Assembly (NCBI RefSeq): GCF_038096165.1
Contig: NZ_CP151076.1
Coordinates: forward strand, 4,585,501-4,649,500
Direction: 5' to 3'
DNA: 64,000 bases
From: Pseudomonas sp. G.S.17
Lineage (GTDB): Bacteria; Pseudomonadota; Gammaproteobacteria; Pseudomonadales; Pseudomonadaceae
In this document: piece after piece, positions 63,966 through 64,000 of the stretch
Layout: every line of letters begins with the position of its first letter
Numbering within the stretch: position 1 is the stretch's first letter
Program-made: the position numbers and the translations under genes
The notes under the pieces: model-generated
Seen by the model: only the letters and a program-made list of their open reading frames with translations
Databases searched by the model: none
What the model was told of the DNA's origin: nothing

Positions 63966-64000
63966 GCCGGGCGGTCTGCCACGGCGGCTTCAGCGAAAGT
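63962..64000 (-). CDS. cobT: CobT C-terminus (nicotinate-nucleotide-dimethylbenzimidazole phosphoribosyltransferase), partial
   Basis: Only the last twelve codons and the TGA are inside the window, reading TFAEAAVADRPA. The four-base ATGA overlap with cobC and the cobC-cobS context identify it as cobT. The rest lies beyond the right edge. Confidence 0.7.
   Translation of the reverse strand, partial: TFAEAAVADRPA

Noticed and set aside
1..64000. CRISPR arrays, tRNA and rRNA genes
   Set aside because: No regularly spaced repeats and no recognised tRNA or rRNA sequence were seen; the repeats found are short palindromic Pseudomonas repeats.

Overview
The window is a chromosomal segment of a Pseudomonas, most likely of the P. 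fluorescens group. The evidence is a pyoverdine block (pvdL, pvdG, an mbtH gene, pvdS), the serC-pheA-hisC-tyrA/aroA-cmk-rpsA supraoperon with its fused TyrA-AroA protein, an O-antigen locus site between ihfB and wbpM, a mupP gene, and many 'gtgggagcgagcttgctcgcga' type repeats. All calls come from reading the sequence and from memory of protein families. No database search was possible.

Layout. Positions 1-6.8 kb hold pyoverdine genes: pvdL (cut by the left edge), a type II thioesterase and an MbtH protein on the minus strand, then the sigma factor pvdS and a siderophore-type acetyltransferase. The promoters carry a Fur-like box (pvdS) and PvdS-type boxes (mbtH and the acetyltransferase). 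A TetR regulator and a FabF-like ketosynthase follow (6.9-8.7 kb), with palindromes upstream of the ketosynthase. Positions 9-19.2 kb are the lipopolysaccharide O-antigen site bounded by a ComEA-like protein/wbpM and lapA/ihfB. Only wbpM, a WbpL-like sugar-phosphate transferase, an epimerase, a badly frameshifted glycosyltransferase remnant and a beta-CASP metallo-beta-lactamase-fold protein remain. Two adjacent IS5-family elements with resolvable target duplications sit between them and lapA.

Positions 19.5-30.5 kb hold rpsA, cmk, tyrA-aroA, hisC, pheA, serC and gyrA, all leftward: aromatic amino acid and serine synthesis coupled to translation and DNA topology genes. Positions 30.8-35.7 kb hold mtnA, a methylthioadenosine deaminase, ubiG, mupP and yciK (methylthioadenosine recycling, ubiquinone, peptidoglycan recycling). 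Positions 35.9-40.1 kb contain a diguanylate cyclase, a TenA/PqqC-like protein and a GGDEF-EAL protein. An ABC exporter with a DsbA-like partner, trhO, bolA-like, a DUF2059 protein, fumC, a quinone reductase-like flavoprotein and an EamA transporter follow to 48 kb.

Positions 48-53 kb hold a DTW-domain tRNA modifying enzyme and a guanidino-compound unit (LysR regulator, ureohydrolase, SnoaL-like protein, NCS1 permease). Positions 53-58.3 kb are a looser region with an acyl-carrier-like protein lacking its attachment serine, a 43-residue small protein, an EamA transporter, rmuC, a Sel1-type protein, about 0.9 kb without a supportable gene, and a DUF3509 protein. The right end has a lysozyme-like hypothetical protein, a FadL-type porin, a periplasmic glutathione peroxidase, a 39-residue membrane protein, an MFS transporter, and the cobalamin genes cobS, cobC and the last codons of cobT. 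I saw no tRNA, rRNA or CRISPR array. The least ordinary parts are the collapsed O-antigen locus with its paired insertion sequences, the serine-less carrier protein, the lysozyme-like protein without a visible catalytic glutamate, and several small proteins.
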